From Microbacteriaceae bacterium (GTDB lineage: Bacteria; Actinomycetota; Actinomycetes; Actinomycetales; Microbacteriaceae): DNA of 41,683 nucleotides. How positions within the stretch are numbered: the first letter of the stretch is position 1; each line of letters opens with the position of its first letter. The stretch covers positions 1-41,683 of the forward strand of contig JANXTR010000034.1 in NCBI GenBank assembly GCA_025352325.1, read 5' to 3'. The notes beneath the pieces were generated by a model. The model worked only from the letters and a program-made list of their open reading frames with translations, did no database searches and was not told where the DNA came from. Below are positions 7,937 through 15,742 of this stretch, in pieces. The position numbers and the translations under genes are program-made.

Positions 7937-8307
7937 TCAGCCGATCGGCAGTACTTCGGCGACGCTGAGGCGAACGAGTTCGGCGGGCTCGATCGCGAAG
8001 ACCGCGGTCGCGCTGCCCGCCGCCCAGACGACCGGCAGGATCAGCAGCGTCTCATCGAACACCGTGCGCATCGACGTCAGCGGCCCCAGCGGCGGCACCC
8101 CGCCGATGCTGTAGCCGGATGCTTCCTTCACTCAGTTCGCGTCGGCCTTGCTGATCACCGCCCCGAGTCGGCACCCAGCGCTGCGGTGTTCACGCGATTG
8201 GGTCCGGACGCGAGCACCAGCAGCGGCGCGGCCACGCCATCCGAGGTCGTGGCCTCGAACCCCAGGCTCTTCACGATCACCTCGCGGGTCACTCCGGCCT
8301 GACTCAT
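7937..8307 (-). pseudogene. Decayed YbaK/EbsC-type aminoacyl-tRNA deacylase
   Basis: From ATG 8307 the frame gives TREVIVKSLGFEA, LLVLASGPNRVNTAALGA, the core of the YbaK/prolyl-tRNA editing fold. It then terminates. After an apparent one-base deletion near 8166-8170 the family sequence resumes as LGAVISKADAN, is stopped by TGA at 8132-8134, and continues in the same frame as VKEASGYSIGGVPPLGP...FDETLL..PVVWAAGS to TCA 7937. The first 35 or so residues of the family are also missing, because the ATG overlaps the stop of the upstream phosphatase gene (ATGA). Three lesions make function very unlikely. Intact homologues hydrolyse mischarged tRNAs. Confidence 0.85.
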
Positions 8308-9008
8308 GCCGCGGACCCTCCGGAGCGCAGCTCCGTCGGCCCTGTCGCGGGATCGCTGGCGCGATCCTCCAAGCTCCAGCGCGCATCCTCCATGGCTTCG
8401 ACGCGGTTCTGCTCGTCGAGGTCGCCGCAGTCCTCGCCGATCGACTCGACTTCGATCGGGTCATCGAAGGCGATGAGCTGCAACGCCCCGTCTTCGAGAC
8501 GGAAGCTATGGACCGAGCCGTTGGTGATCATCCCGTGGCTCTGGCTCGGTTCGACCTCGCTGAGAACGGCCCGGATCGCTCCGCCGTGGCTGACGATGAC
8601 GAGAGACCGGCCCGCGCGCTCCTCGGCGAGCCGGATCAGCGCGGGCACCACGCGCGCTCCGACGTCTTCGCGCGACTCCCGGCCGGGAACCTCGGACCCG
8701 TGCGGGAACTGCGTCTCGACCTGCATCCAGTCGAGGCCTTCCGCCGAGCCGTAGTTGCGCTCGACCAGCTCGTCGAGCAGCGTCGGCTCGGGCAGGCCGA
8801 GCTCAGCGGCGATGATCGATGCGGTCTCGCGGGCGCGCGAGAGCGGGCTGGCGTAGACGGCATCCCAGCTGCGACGGGACAGCAGGGCGCCGGTCGCCCG
8901 AGCCTGGGCGCGCCCCGTCTCGTTGAGCGGGATGTCGGTGAGCCCTTGGATGCGTCGCTGGCGATTCCAGTCGGTCTCTCCGTGGCGCACGAGATAGAGC
9001 TCGGTCAT
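8304..9008 (-). CDS. Histidine phosphatase family protein
   Basis: 234 residues of the phosphoglycerate-mutase-like superfamily. The phospho-accepting RHG motif is R8-H9-G10 in YLVRHGETDWNRQRRIQG, and the second catalytic His is in VIVSHGGAIRAVL near residue 157. Cytoplasmic; it removes phosphate from an unknown small molecule or phosphosugar. Start ATG 9008 has a good ribosome site (GGAGAAC, 4 nt before ATG). Its stop overlaps the ATG of the ybaK remnant by ATGA. The C-terminal 30 residues are low in conservation and rich in acidic residues, then GGSAA. Confidence 0.88.
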   Translation of the reverse strand: MTELYLVRHGETDWNRQRRIQGLTDIPLNETGRAQARATGALLSRRSWDAVYASPLSRARETASIIAAELGLPEPTLLDELVERNYGSAEGLDWMQVETQFPHGSEVPGRESREDVGARVVPALIRLAEERAGRSLVIVSHGGAIRAVLSEVEPSQSHGMITNGSVHSFRLEDGALQLIAFDDPIEVESIGEDCGDLDEQNRVEAMEDARWSLEDRASDPATGPTELRSGGSAA

Positions 9009-9061
9009 GGGTGTTCTCCTGCCTGAGAACGGCTCGTGCCCGACAGCGCGTGCCAGTCGGA

Positions 9062-9916
9062 TCAGGCGAGGCGTTCGCGCAGGGCGACGAGCACCTCGGA
9101 GGTTCCCGCATCGATCTTAAGGCTTGCTCGCGGGTCGCCCTTCGTGACCCCGCGGTTGAGGATCACGATCGGCATCTTGCGCTTCGAGGCCTGATCGAGC
9201 AGCCGGATTCCCGAGTTGACCACCAGGGAGGACCCCGCGATGAGCATGGCGTCAGCCGTGCGCACGAGGGCCTTCGCCTCCTCGAACTTCTCCACGGGCA
9301 CGAACTCGCCGAAGAAGACAACCTCGGGCTTGAGGATGCCGTCGCAGACCGAGCAGCTCGGCACGATCATCGAGTCGGATGCCTCCACCGTCACGTCGCC
9401 GTCGGGGTTGAGTTGCACGCCCTCGGGCGCATCGAGCCACGGGTTGTCGCGCGCCATCCGCTCGGCGATGTCCGCCCGTGCGAAGGTCTGGCCGCATTGC
9501 AGGCAGCGCACGCGATCCAGCGAGCCGTGGATGTCGACCACGCGACGCGACCCGGCGCGCAGGTGCAACCCGTCGACGTTCTGCGTGACGATGCCGTTGA
9601 CGCGCCCCGAGCGCTCGAGGCCCGCGAGGGCGCGATGGCCGTCGTTCGGCTCCGCGGCCGAGAAGTGACGCCACCCGAGGTGGCTGCCCGCCCAGTAGCG
9701 CTTGCGGCCCGCCGCATCCGACTGGAAGTGCTCGAAGGTCATCGGATTGCGCACCGGGGCCCCCGCGCCGCGATAGTCGGGAATGCCCGAGTCGGTGCTC
9801 ACACCGGCGCCGGTCAGAACCACGACCGTGCGACCCTGCAGCAGCTCGACAGCTTGGGCGACCAGCGGTTCGAGGCGTGGGTCGAGAACGGCCGTGCCCG
9901 ATGTGATCGCGGTCAT
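9062..9916 (-). CDS. NAD-dependent Sir2 family protein deacylase (sirtuin)
   Basis: 284 residues. NAD-binding motifs are VVLTGAGVSTDSGIPDYRG near residue 34 and TQNVDGLH near 115. The catalytic His is in VDIHGSLDRV, and a zinc site is made by CLQC and CSVC. GSSLVVNSG closes the NAD pocket. It removes acyl groups from lysine with NAD as co-substrate. Start ATG 9916 follows a strong GGAGGAGGG site, with a -10-like TAGTCT 21 nt upstream (9938-9943), so this gene has a short leader. Length is normal for bacterial sirtuins of this type. Confidence 0.92.
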   Translation of the reverse strand: MTAITSGTAVLDPRLEPLVAQAVELLQGRTVVVLTGAGVSTDSGIPDYRGAGAPVRNPMTFEHFQSDAAGRKRYWAGSHLGWRHFSAAEPNDGHRALAGLERSGRVNGIVTQNVDGLHLRAGSRRVVDIHGSLDRVRCLQCGQTFARADIAERMARDNPWLDAPEGVQLNPDGDVTVEASDSMIVPSCSVCDGILKPEVVFFGEFVPVEKFEEAKALVRTADAMLIAGSSLVVNSGIRLLDQASKRKMPIVILNRGVTKGDPRASLKIDAGTSEVLVALRERLA

Positions 9917-10005
9917 GACCCTCCTCCCGCCTCCCTCAGACTAAACAACGAAGTTTTCCGATATGTTTCCGACGGCTGGCAGCCCGGTCGCGAAAGGGGA
10001 AGTCG
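9917..10005. promoter_or_regulatory. Divergent promoter region of sirtuin and rRNA methyltransferase genes
   Basis: The 89 bases hold TAGTCT (minus strand, 9938-9943) and TATGTT (plus strand, 9962-9967) as candidate -10 boxes. Two direct copies of a GTTT(T)CCG motif lie at about 9953-9960 and 9965-9971. Both flanking genes have Shine-Dalgarno sites. Confidence 0.3.
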
Positions 10006-10806
10006 ATGCACATCGTCCCCGTCACGGACCCCGCCGATCCGGCCCTCGCCGATTACCTCGGGCTGACCGATGTCGTACTGCGCCGTCTCTCGGAGCCGGC
10101 GGGCGGTCTCTACATCGCCGAGTCCACGAAGGTGATCTCGCGCGCCCTGGCCGCCGGGCACCGTCCGCGCTCGGCGCTGCTGCAGCAGAAGTGGCTCGAC
10201 GAGCTTGTGCCGTTGCTGGCTGACCACGACATCCCGGTGTATCTGGCCGAACCCGAACTGCTCGAGACGATCACGGGCTTCGTGATGCACCGGGGGAGTC
10301 TCGCCTCGATGCACCGGCCCGTACTGCCCTCGGTCGCCGAGCTACTGGCCGATGCCCGGCGCGTGGTCGTGCTCGAGGACATCGTCGATCACACCAACGT
10401 CGGGGCGATCTTCCGGGCCGTCGCGGGGCTTGGAGCGGACGCCGTGCTCGTCACCCCGCGCTGCACCGACCCGCTCTACCGCCGCTCCGTACGAGTGAGC
10501 ATGGGAACCGTTCTGCAGGTGCCGTGGACTCGGATCGCCGAGTGGCCGGATGGCGCGTCCCAACTGCACGATGCCGGGTTCACCATCGCCGCGCTCGCCC
10601 TCGACGAGGGCGCGGTCACCCTCGACGCCTTCGCCGCGGATCCGCCGGAACGCGTCGCCCTGCTCCTCGGCACCGAGGGCGACGGGCTCTCCCACGGGGC
10701 GCTCGAGGGTTCGGATGTGACGGTGACCATTCCCATGGCCCGCGGCGTCGACTCGCTGAATGTGGCCGCCGCCTCGGCCGTGGCGCTCTGGGCACTCAGG
10801 GTCTAA
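10006..10806 (+). CDS. TrmH/SpoU family RNA 2'-O-methyltransferase
   Basis: 266 residues. SPOUT motifs are all present: motif 1 DHTNVGAIFRAVAGLGADAV near residue 130, motif 2 LLLGTEGDGLS near 220, motif 3 IPMARGVDSLNVAAASAVALW near 242. The N-terminal 100 residues form an RNA-substrate-binding domain with GLYIAESTKVISRAL. It methylates the ribose of an rRNA or tRNA nucleotide using S-adenosylmethionine; the target site cannot be told. The start ATG follows AAAGGGGAAG, 4 nt away. The carboxypeptidase gene starts 17 bases downstream with its own -10 box. Confidence 0.9.
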   Translation: MHIVPVTDPADPALADYLGLTDVVLRRLSEPAGGLYIAESTKVISRALAAGHRPRSALLQQKWLDELVPLLADHDIPVYLAEPELLETITGFVMHRGSLASMHRPVLPSVAELLADARRVVVLEDIVDHTNVGAIFRAVAGLGADAVLVTPRCTDPLYRRSVRVSMGTVLQVPWTRIAEWPDGASQLHDAGFTIAALALDEGAVTLDAFAADPPERVALLLGTEGDGLSHGALEGSDVTVTIPMARGVDSLNVAAASAVALWALRV

Positions 10807-10810
10807 GCCA

Positions 10811-10816
10811 TACGAT
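10811..10816 (+). promoter_or_regulatory. -10 box of the carboxypeptidase gene
   Basis: TACGAT, 7 nt before GTG 10824; no ribosome site intervenes. Confidence 0.5.
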
Positions 10817-10823
10817 CAGACGC

Positions 10824-12059
10824 GTGCCACTCTCGCGACGACAGCTCTACCGTCGCCGCCGCACCACCGTCATCGGTCTGCTGGCGGTCATCCTCGCCAT
10901 CGCGGTCTACCTGTCGATGACGCTGCTCGCCCCGCTGTCGGCCACGGATGCGGTGGTTGCGAAGCGCGCCGTCCTGCCCGGAGCCGCGGCCCAGCTGGCT
11001 TTCCCGAGCTACGGCGGCAGCGCGGTCGGCGCGGTCGGCTACGACGGCGTGCTGGCGCAGGCGGGGTCCACATCCCCGCTGCCGATGGCGAGCATCACGA
11101 AGTTGGTGACGATGATGGTCGTGCTCCAGGCGAAGCCGCTGGCGGACGGTCAGGAGGGGCCGTCGGTCACGATGACCTCGGCGGATGTGAGCCTCTACAA
11201 CCGATATCTCGCACAGAACGGCAGCATCTCGCCGGTGCGATCGGGCCTGGTCTTCACCCAGCACGAACTGATGGAGCTCTCGCTCGTGCGATCCGCCGAC
11301 AACTACGCCGCGAGCCTGGCGGTCTGGGCGTACGGATCGATGGACGCGTATCTGGCGGCCGCGAAGTCCTGGGTCGCCGCCCACCAGATGCCAAGCATGG
11401 CCATCACGGATCCGACCGGCATCGACCTGTCGGACGCGGCCAGTGCCGCCGATCTGCTGACGCTCGGTAAGCTCGCGCTGGCCGACCCGGTCATCGCGGG
11501 CATCGTGTCGATGAAGTCAGTCACCATTCACGACGTTGGCACTCTCAAGAACACGAACAGCCTCCTCGGCTCGCTTGGCATCGTGGGGATCAAGACCGGC
11601 ACCCTGACCGGCGCCGGGTCGAACCTGCTGTTCGCCTCGGAGCACAAGGTCGACGGGGAGAAGGTCACCATTGTCGGCGTCGTGCTCGGCGGCTCGACCC
11701 ACGCGATCATCGACGCTGACATCAAGGTGCTGATGACGGGCGTGCTGGCGGGATTCCACGAGGTGACGCTGGTGTCGAAGGGCGACACCTTCGCCAGTTA
11801 CACCAGCCGCTGGGGTCAGAAAACCACCGCGATCGCCGAGAAGTCGGCGAGCGTCGTCACCTGGAGCGACACCGCGGTGACCTCCACTGCGACCGTGACA
11901 CCGGTCACGACCGGCGCGAAGGGTCAGGATGTCGGCACCGCGACGTTCACAGTGGCCGGTCGCACGATCCGGGTGCCATTGGGTCTCGCAACGGCACTCA
12001 CCGACCCGGGACCGGGTTGGCGGCTGTCGCATCCGGGACTGCTCATCGGGGCGCCGTAG
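10824..12059 (+). CDS. D-alanyl-D-alanine carboxypeptidase (low-molecular-weight PBP)
   Basis: 411 residues from GTG 10824. A basic N-terminus (PLSRRQLYRRRRT) precedes one membrane segment at about residues 14-35, so the enzyme is anchored and faces outward. The three PBP motifs are SITK near residue 90, SADN near 156 and KTGT near 268. It trims the terminal D-Ala from peptidoglycan pentapeptides. The last 100 residues (HEVTLVSKGDTFASYTSRWGQ...) form a beta-rich C-terminal domain of the PBP5 type. A remnant of a GDSL hydrolase gene follows on the other strand. Confidence 0.88.
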   Translation: MPLSRRQLYRRRRTTVIGLLAVILAIAVYLSMTLLAPLSATDAVVAKRAVLPGAAAQLAFPSYGGSAVGAVGYDGVLAQAGSTSPLPMASITKLVTMMVVLQAKPLADGQEGPSVTMTSADVSLYNRYLAQNGSISPVRSGLVFTQHELMELSLVRSADNYAASLAVWAYGSMDAYLAAAKSWVAAHQMPSMAITDPTGIDLSDAASAADLLTLGKLALADPVIAGIVSMKSVTIHDVGTLKNTNSLLGSLGIVGIKTGTLTGAGSNLLFASEHKVDGEKVTIVGVVLGGSTHAIIDADIKVLMTGVLAGFHEVTLVSKGDTFASYTSRWGQKTTAIAEKSASVVTWSDTAVTSTATVTPVTTGAKGQDVGTATFTVAGRTIRVPLGLATALTDPGPGWRLSHPGLLIGAP

Positions 12060-12071
12060 CCGGGGTCCACC

Positions 12072-12146
12072 TCAGTCGGTCTCGCACCCCGAGGTGAAGG
12101 AGTCGCCGATCGCGTGGTAGCTCGTCCACGGGTGCTGAGGCGTCAT
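12072..12146 (-). pseudogene. Stub of an SGNH/GDSL hydrolase gene (24 codons)
   Basis: ATG 12146 opens a 24-codon frame that includes WTSYHAIGDSFTSG and then stops. This is the conserved block I of SGNH/GDSL hydrolases (usually YVAIGDSFTEGVGD), including the nucleophile Ser in GDS. Everything after block I is absent; the next bases are the 3' end of the carboxypeptidase gene. A weakened -10-like hexamer, CACACT, sits 6 nt before the ATG. I read it as the 5' end of a deleted gene. Confidence 0.65.
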
Positions 12147-12280
12147 GGTTTCAGTGTGCGACAAAGCTGTGTGCTGGGTGTGTGGGCGGTATCCGGCCCG
12201 TGGGAGCCCGAACGCCGCTGGTTGACTGGGCCCACCCCGAGATGCGGGCACGTTTCACAGCACTTGAACGGAGTCCCCCC

Positions 12281-12547
12281 ATGGGCTTTCTCGCCTTCCT
12301 CATCCTCGGCCTCATCGGCGGCATCATCGCCCGCGCTTTCCTCCCCGGCACGCAGAGCGGCGGGTTCCTGCTGACTCTGGTTCTCGGTGTCATCGGGGCC
12401 ATGCTGGGTGGCTGGCTCGCCGGTGCGGTCTTCGGCGCCGACGTGTACACGAGCTTCTTCTCGCTCACCGGCTGGATCGCCGCCATCGTCGGCGCGCTGA
12501 TCGTCACGCTGGTCGTCAACGCGATCACGAGCCGACGCCGCGCCTAG
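12281..12547 (+). CDS. GlsB/YeaQ/YmgE family membrane protein
   Basis: 88 residues with three hydrophobic helices (about 2-19, 28-50, 59-80) and glycine-rich packing motifs ILGLIGGIIARAFLPG and VLGVIGAMLGGWLAG. It is a transglycosylase-associated (GlsB/YmgE) stress protein of the inner membrane with no known reaction. It ends in SRRRA on the cytoplasmic side. The start at ATG 12281 follows GGAG 8 nt upstream. The 134 bases between the GDSL stub and this gene hold nothing I recognise. A hairpin terminator follows. Confidence 0.88.
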   Translation: MGFLAFLILGLIGGIIARAFLPGTQSGGFLLTLVLGVIGAMLGGWLAGAVFGADVYTSFFSLTGWIAAIVGALIVTLVVNAITSRRRA

Positions 12548-12558
12548 TTCAGACCTCG

Positions 12559-12585
12559 AAAGGCCCGGCACGAGCCGGGGCCCTT
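12559..12585 (+). terminator. Hairpin terminator after the GlsB-type gene
   Basis: AAGGCCCGGC and GCCGGGGCCCTT pair around an ACGA loop with one bulged G. It lies 12 bases after the stop codon and before the dinB leader. Confidence 0.7.
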
Positions 12586-12623
12586 CGCATGGCCGCGGTC
12601 GGACGTCGGTGCGAGGATGAACC

Positions 12624-13865
12624 GTGAGCAAGCAAGACGGCAGCGGCAGGCAGGTCACCGCCGAGCCCAGCGACGACCTGAGCGCCCACATCCTGCATGT
12701 TGATATGGACGCGTTCTACGCCTCCGTCGAGTTGCTCGAGCACCAGGAACTGGTCGGCAAGCCGGTCATCGTCGGGCACCGGTCGTCGCGCTCGGTCGTG
12801 ACGGCGGCGACCTACGAGGCGCGCAAGTACGGTGTGAACTCGGCGATGCCGATGGCGATCGCGCTGCGTCGCTGCCCGCAGGCGATCGTGCTCGAGCCGC
12901 ACTTCGAGCGCTACACGCACTTCTCGAAGCAGGTCATGGGGCTGCTCGGCGAGGTGACGCCAATGGTCGAGCCACTCAGCATCGATGAGGCGTTCCTGGA
13001 TGTCGCGGGCGCCCGCCGCCTGCTGGGCACGCCCTGGCAGATCGGCACGCGACTGCGCGAACGGGTGTTCTCGCAGACCGGACTGCACTGCTCGGTAGGG
13101 GCGGCATCCACCAAGTTCGTGGCGAAGCTCGCCTCCTCGCGGTCGAAACCGGATGGCCTGCTCGTCGTGCCAGCATCGGAGACCATCGCGTTCCTGCACC
13201 CGCAGCCGGTCACCGCGCTCTGGGGAGTCGGCGGCAAGTCGGAGGAGCAGCTGCAGCGCCTCGGCCTGCACACCGTCGGCGACGTCGCGAATGTGCCGTT
13301 CGAGGCGCTGAAACGCGCTGTCGGCCCGGCGAACGCCACGCGGTTGCACGACCTGGCATGGGGGCGGGACCCCCGCGTGATCGAGCTCACCCGGGAGGAG
13401 AAGAGCGTCGGGCACGAGACCACCTTCGAGACCGACGTCACGGATCCCGTTGCCCTGCACCGCGAACTCCTGCGGTTGTCGGATGCGGTCGGCGCCCGTC
13501 TGCGCCGCGCCGGAGTGCAGGCTCGCACGATCTCGCTCAAGCTCCGCTTCGAGGACTTCACCACGATCACCCGCTCCCGCACGCTCGGCGAGCCGACCGA
13601 TCTGGGCAAACGGATCTACGAGGAGACGCGTTCGCTGTATGACGCGGCCGCTCAGGGTGGCCGACCGGTGCGGCTCATCGGGGTGCGCGGCGAGGGCCTC
13701 AGCGGCGCCGTCGCGAGCCTCGGGCTCTGGGACGACGACGAACAGTGGCGCGAGGTCGAGGGCACTGTAGATGCGATCGGCTCGCGCTTCGGGGCGGGCG
13801 TGGTGCGTCCGGCGGCGCTGCTTGGCGAGACGCAGCGGCGGCGGATCTCGGGTGGGGATGATTGA
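12624..13865 (+). CDS. dinB: DNA polymerase IV (Y-family translesion polymerase)
   Basis: 413 residues. Catalytic acids lie in HVDMDAFYASVE (about residues 28-39) and SIDEAFLDV (near 116). VTAATYEARKYGV is the fingers motif, followed by the little-finger domain GHETTFETDVTD. It extends primers across lesions without proofreading. GTG 12624 follows GAGGATG. I see no LexA box upstream, unlike imuA' and imuB in this window. No clamp-binding QxxLF motif is obvious at the C-terminus, which ends GETQRRRISGGDD. The helicase gene begins 15 bases after its stop. Confidence 0.93.
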   Translation: MSKQDGSGRQVTAEPSDDLSAHILHVDMDAFYASVELLEHQELVGKPVIVGHRSSRSVVTAATYEARKYGVNSAMPMAIALRRCPQAIVLEPHFERYTHFSKQVMGLLGEVTPMVEPLSIDEAFLDVAGARRLLGTPWQIGTRLRERVFSQTGLHCSVGAASTKFVAKLASSRSKPDGLLVVPASETIAFLHPQPVTALWGVGGKSEEQLQRLGLHTVGDVANVPFEALKRAVGPANATRLHDLAWGRDPRVIELTREEKSVGHETTFETDVTDPVALHRELLRLSDAVGARLRRAGVQARTISLKLRFEDFTTITRSRTLGEPTDLGKRIYEETRSLYDAAAQGGRPVRLIGVRGEGLSGAVASLGLWDDDEQWREVEGTVDAIGSRFGAGVVRPAALLGETQRRRISGGDD

Positions 13866-13867
13866 CG

Positions 13868-13873
13868 TACCGT
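13868..13873 (+). promoter_or_regulatory. -10 box of the helicase gene
   Basis: TACCGT, 7 nt before GTG 13881. It favours 13881 over the earlier in-frame GTG 13872, which would overlap the box. Confidence 0.5.
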
Positions 13874-13880
13874 GGGTCGA

Positions 13881-15689
13881 GTGACTGACTCGATGGCATC
13901 AGGACCGGCTTTCCGGGCCACCGCCGCCGCCGATCACCTTCCCCCCGCGTTCCCGGAGCGGGCTCCGCGCGGCACGGCCGACAGCCTGCGCGCCTGGCAG
14001 CAGGAGGCGCTTGACCGGTACTTCGAGCACGAGAACCGCGACTTCCTGGTCTCCGCGACGCCGGGCGCTGGCAAGACCGCCTTCGCCCTCCGACTAGCGA
14101 GCGAGCTGCTGCGGCGCCGCATCGTCGACCGGGTCACGGTGGTCGCGCCCACCGAGCACCTCAAGACCCAGTGGGCCGACGCGGCCCATCGGGCCGGCAT
14201 TCGGCTCGACCCAAAGTTCAGCAACCGGCACGGACGCGAGTCTCGGCAGTTCCACGGGGTCGTCGTCACCTATGCGCAGATCGCCGCGCGCGCGAGCCTG
14301 CACCGCGAGCTGACCGACTCGAAGCGCACCCTCGTGATCCTCGACGAGATCCACCACGGCGGTGACGCGCTGAGCTGGGGCGACGCGATCCGCGAGGCCT
14401 TCGGGGGCGCCACCCGGCGGCTGTCGCTCACCGGGACGCCGTTCCGCAGCGATACGGCGCCGATCCCGTTCGTGAGCTACCTGCGCAATGAGAAGGGCAT
14501 CCGGCTCTCGCAAACCGACTACGCGTACGGCTACGGCCGCGCCCTGCGCGACGGCGTCGTGCGGCCGGTCATCTTCCTGTCATACGCAGGCTCGATGCGC
14601 TGGCGCACCCGCCAGGGCGAGGAGTTCGAGGCCACGCTCGGCCAGCCGGACACCAACGACGTGACCGCTCAGGCCTGGCGCGCCGCCCTCGACCCCGAGG
14701 GCGACTGGATGGCCTCCGTGCTCACCGCCGCCGACCGCCGCCTGAGTGAGGTCCGTCAGTCGGTCCCGGATGCCGGAGGTCTCGTCATCGCGACCGACCA
14801 AGCATCCGCGCGGGCGTACGCCACGATCCTGACCGCGCTCACCGGCCATCCGCCGACCGTGGTGCTCAGCGACGAGAAGGAGGCGAGCGACCGCATCCAG
14901 ACCTTCGCCGCGGGCACGCAGCGCTGGATGGTCGCGGTCCGCATGGTGTCCGAGGGCGTCGACGTGCCGCGGCTCTCGGTGGGGGTCTACGCGACGAGCG
15001 CGGCGACGCCGCTCTACTTCGCCCAGGCCATCGGACGCTTCGTGCGGGCTCGGCGCCGCGGCGAACTCGCGTCGATCTTCGTGCCCAGTGTGCCGATTCT
15101 GCTGGCGCTGGCATCCGAGATGGAACGCGAACGAGACCACGCCCTCGACCGCGAGACACCCGACGACCAGCTGCTGAACGACGAAGAGCTGGAGCGCGCC
15201 GATCAGCAGGATGCCGCATCCGCCGACCTGCTCGACGAGTACGAGTGGACCGCCCTCGGGTCGGTCGCCACCTTCGAGAAGGTGCTCTTCGACGGCGAAG
15301 AGTTCGGCTCGCTGGCCGAGCCCGGCAGCCCGGAGGAATGGGACTTCATCGGCCTGCCCGGCATCCTCGAGCCGGACCAGGTGAGCGAGTTGCTCAAGGC
15401 GCGGCAGCAGCGGCAGTCGCGGCACGCCGTGGAGCGGCGACGAGCGGCCGTCGCCAACGGGGAGCTGCCCGCCGCGGCCGCGGAACCGGTCTCGTTACAC
15501 CGCACCCTGGCCGAGCAGCGCAAGCTGCTCAACAGCCTGGTGTCGATCCGCGCGCGCGGCTCGGGGCAGACGCACGCGATGGTGCACGCCGAGGTCCGCC
15601 GCGCCTGCGGGGGACCGGAGGTCGCGAAGGCCACGGTGGCCCAGCTGCAGTCCCGGATCGACTGGCTTCGAGGTCGACTCGCCGGCTGA
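13881..15689 (+). CDS. DEAD/DEAH-box superfamily 2 helicase
   Basis: 602 residues from GTG 13881. Walker A is ATPGAGKT near residue 57, motif Ib VVAPTEHLKTQW, motif II DEIHHG near 153, motif III SLTGTPFRSD, motif V MVSEGVDVPRLSVGVYAT and motif VI AIGRFVRARRRGE near 387. This is an SF2 ATPase conserved in actinobacteria and related to the UvrB/RecG-like DEAD group. The C-terminal third (410-602) is charged and alpha-helical, holding a QQRQSRHAVERRRA segment. It probably works on DNA or RNA, but its substrate is unknown. Its place directly after dinB fits a repair role (inference). Confidence 0.85.
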   Translation: MTDSMASGPAFRATAAADHLPPAFPERAPRGTADSLRAWQQEALDRYFEHENRDFLVSATPGAGKTAFALRLASELLRRRIVDRVTVVAPTEHLKTQWADAAHRAGIRLDPKFSNRHGRESRQFHGVVVTYAQIAARASLHRELTDSKRTLVILDEIHHGGDALSWGDAIREAFGGATRRLSLTGTPFRSDTAPIPFVSYLRNEKGIRLSQTDYAYGYGRALRDGVVRPVIFLSYAGSMRWRTRQGEEFEATLGQPDTNDVTAQAWRAALDPEGDWMASVLTAADRRLSEVRQSVPDAGGLVIATDQASARAYATILTALTGHPPTVVLSDEKEASDRIQTFAAGTQRWMVAVRMVSEGVDVPRLSVGVYATSAATPLYFAQAIGRFVRARRRGELASIFVPSVPILLALASEMERERDHALDRETPDDQLLNDEELERADQQDAASADLLDEYEWTALGSVATFEKVLFDGEEFGSLAEPGSPEEWDFIGLPGILEPDQVSELLKARQQRQSRHAVERRRAAVANGELPAAAAEPVSLHRTLAEQRKLLNSLVSIRARGSGQTHAMVHAEVRRACGGPEVAKATVAQLQSRIDWLRGRLAG

Positions 15690-15730
15690 CCCGCTGATCG
15701 AGCAGACCGCGGCGCACGCGTCGGAGCGGG

Positions 15731-15736
15731 TACCGT
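15731..15736 (+). promoter_or_regulatory. -10 box of the aminotransferase gene
   Basis: TACCGT, 6 nt before ATG 15743. Confidence 0.6.
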
Positions 15737-15742
15737 TGAGGC

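Noticed and set aside
10524-10823. A longer D-Ala-D-Ala carboxypeptidase starting inside the methyltransferase gene
   Set aside because: The upstream part is an out-of-frame reading of the methyltransferase; GTG 10824 with a -10 box gives a normal signal anchor.
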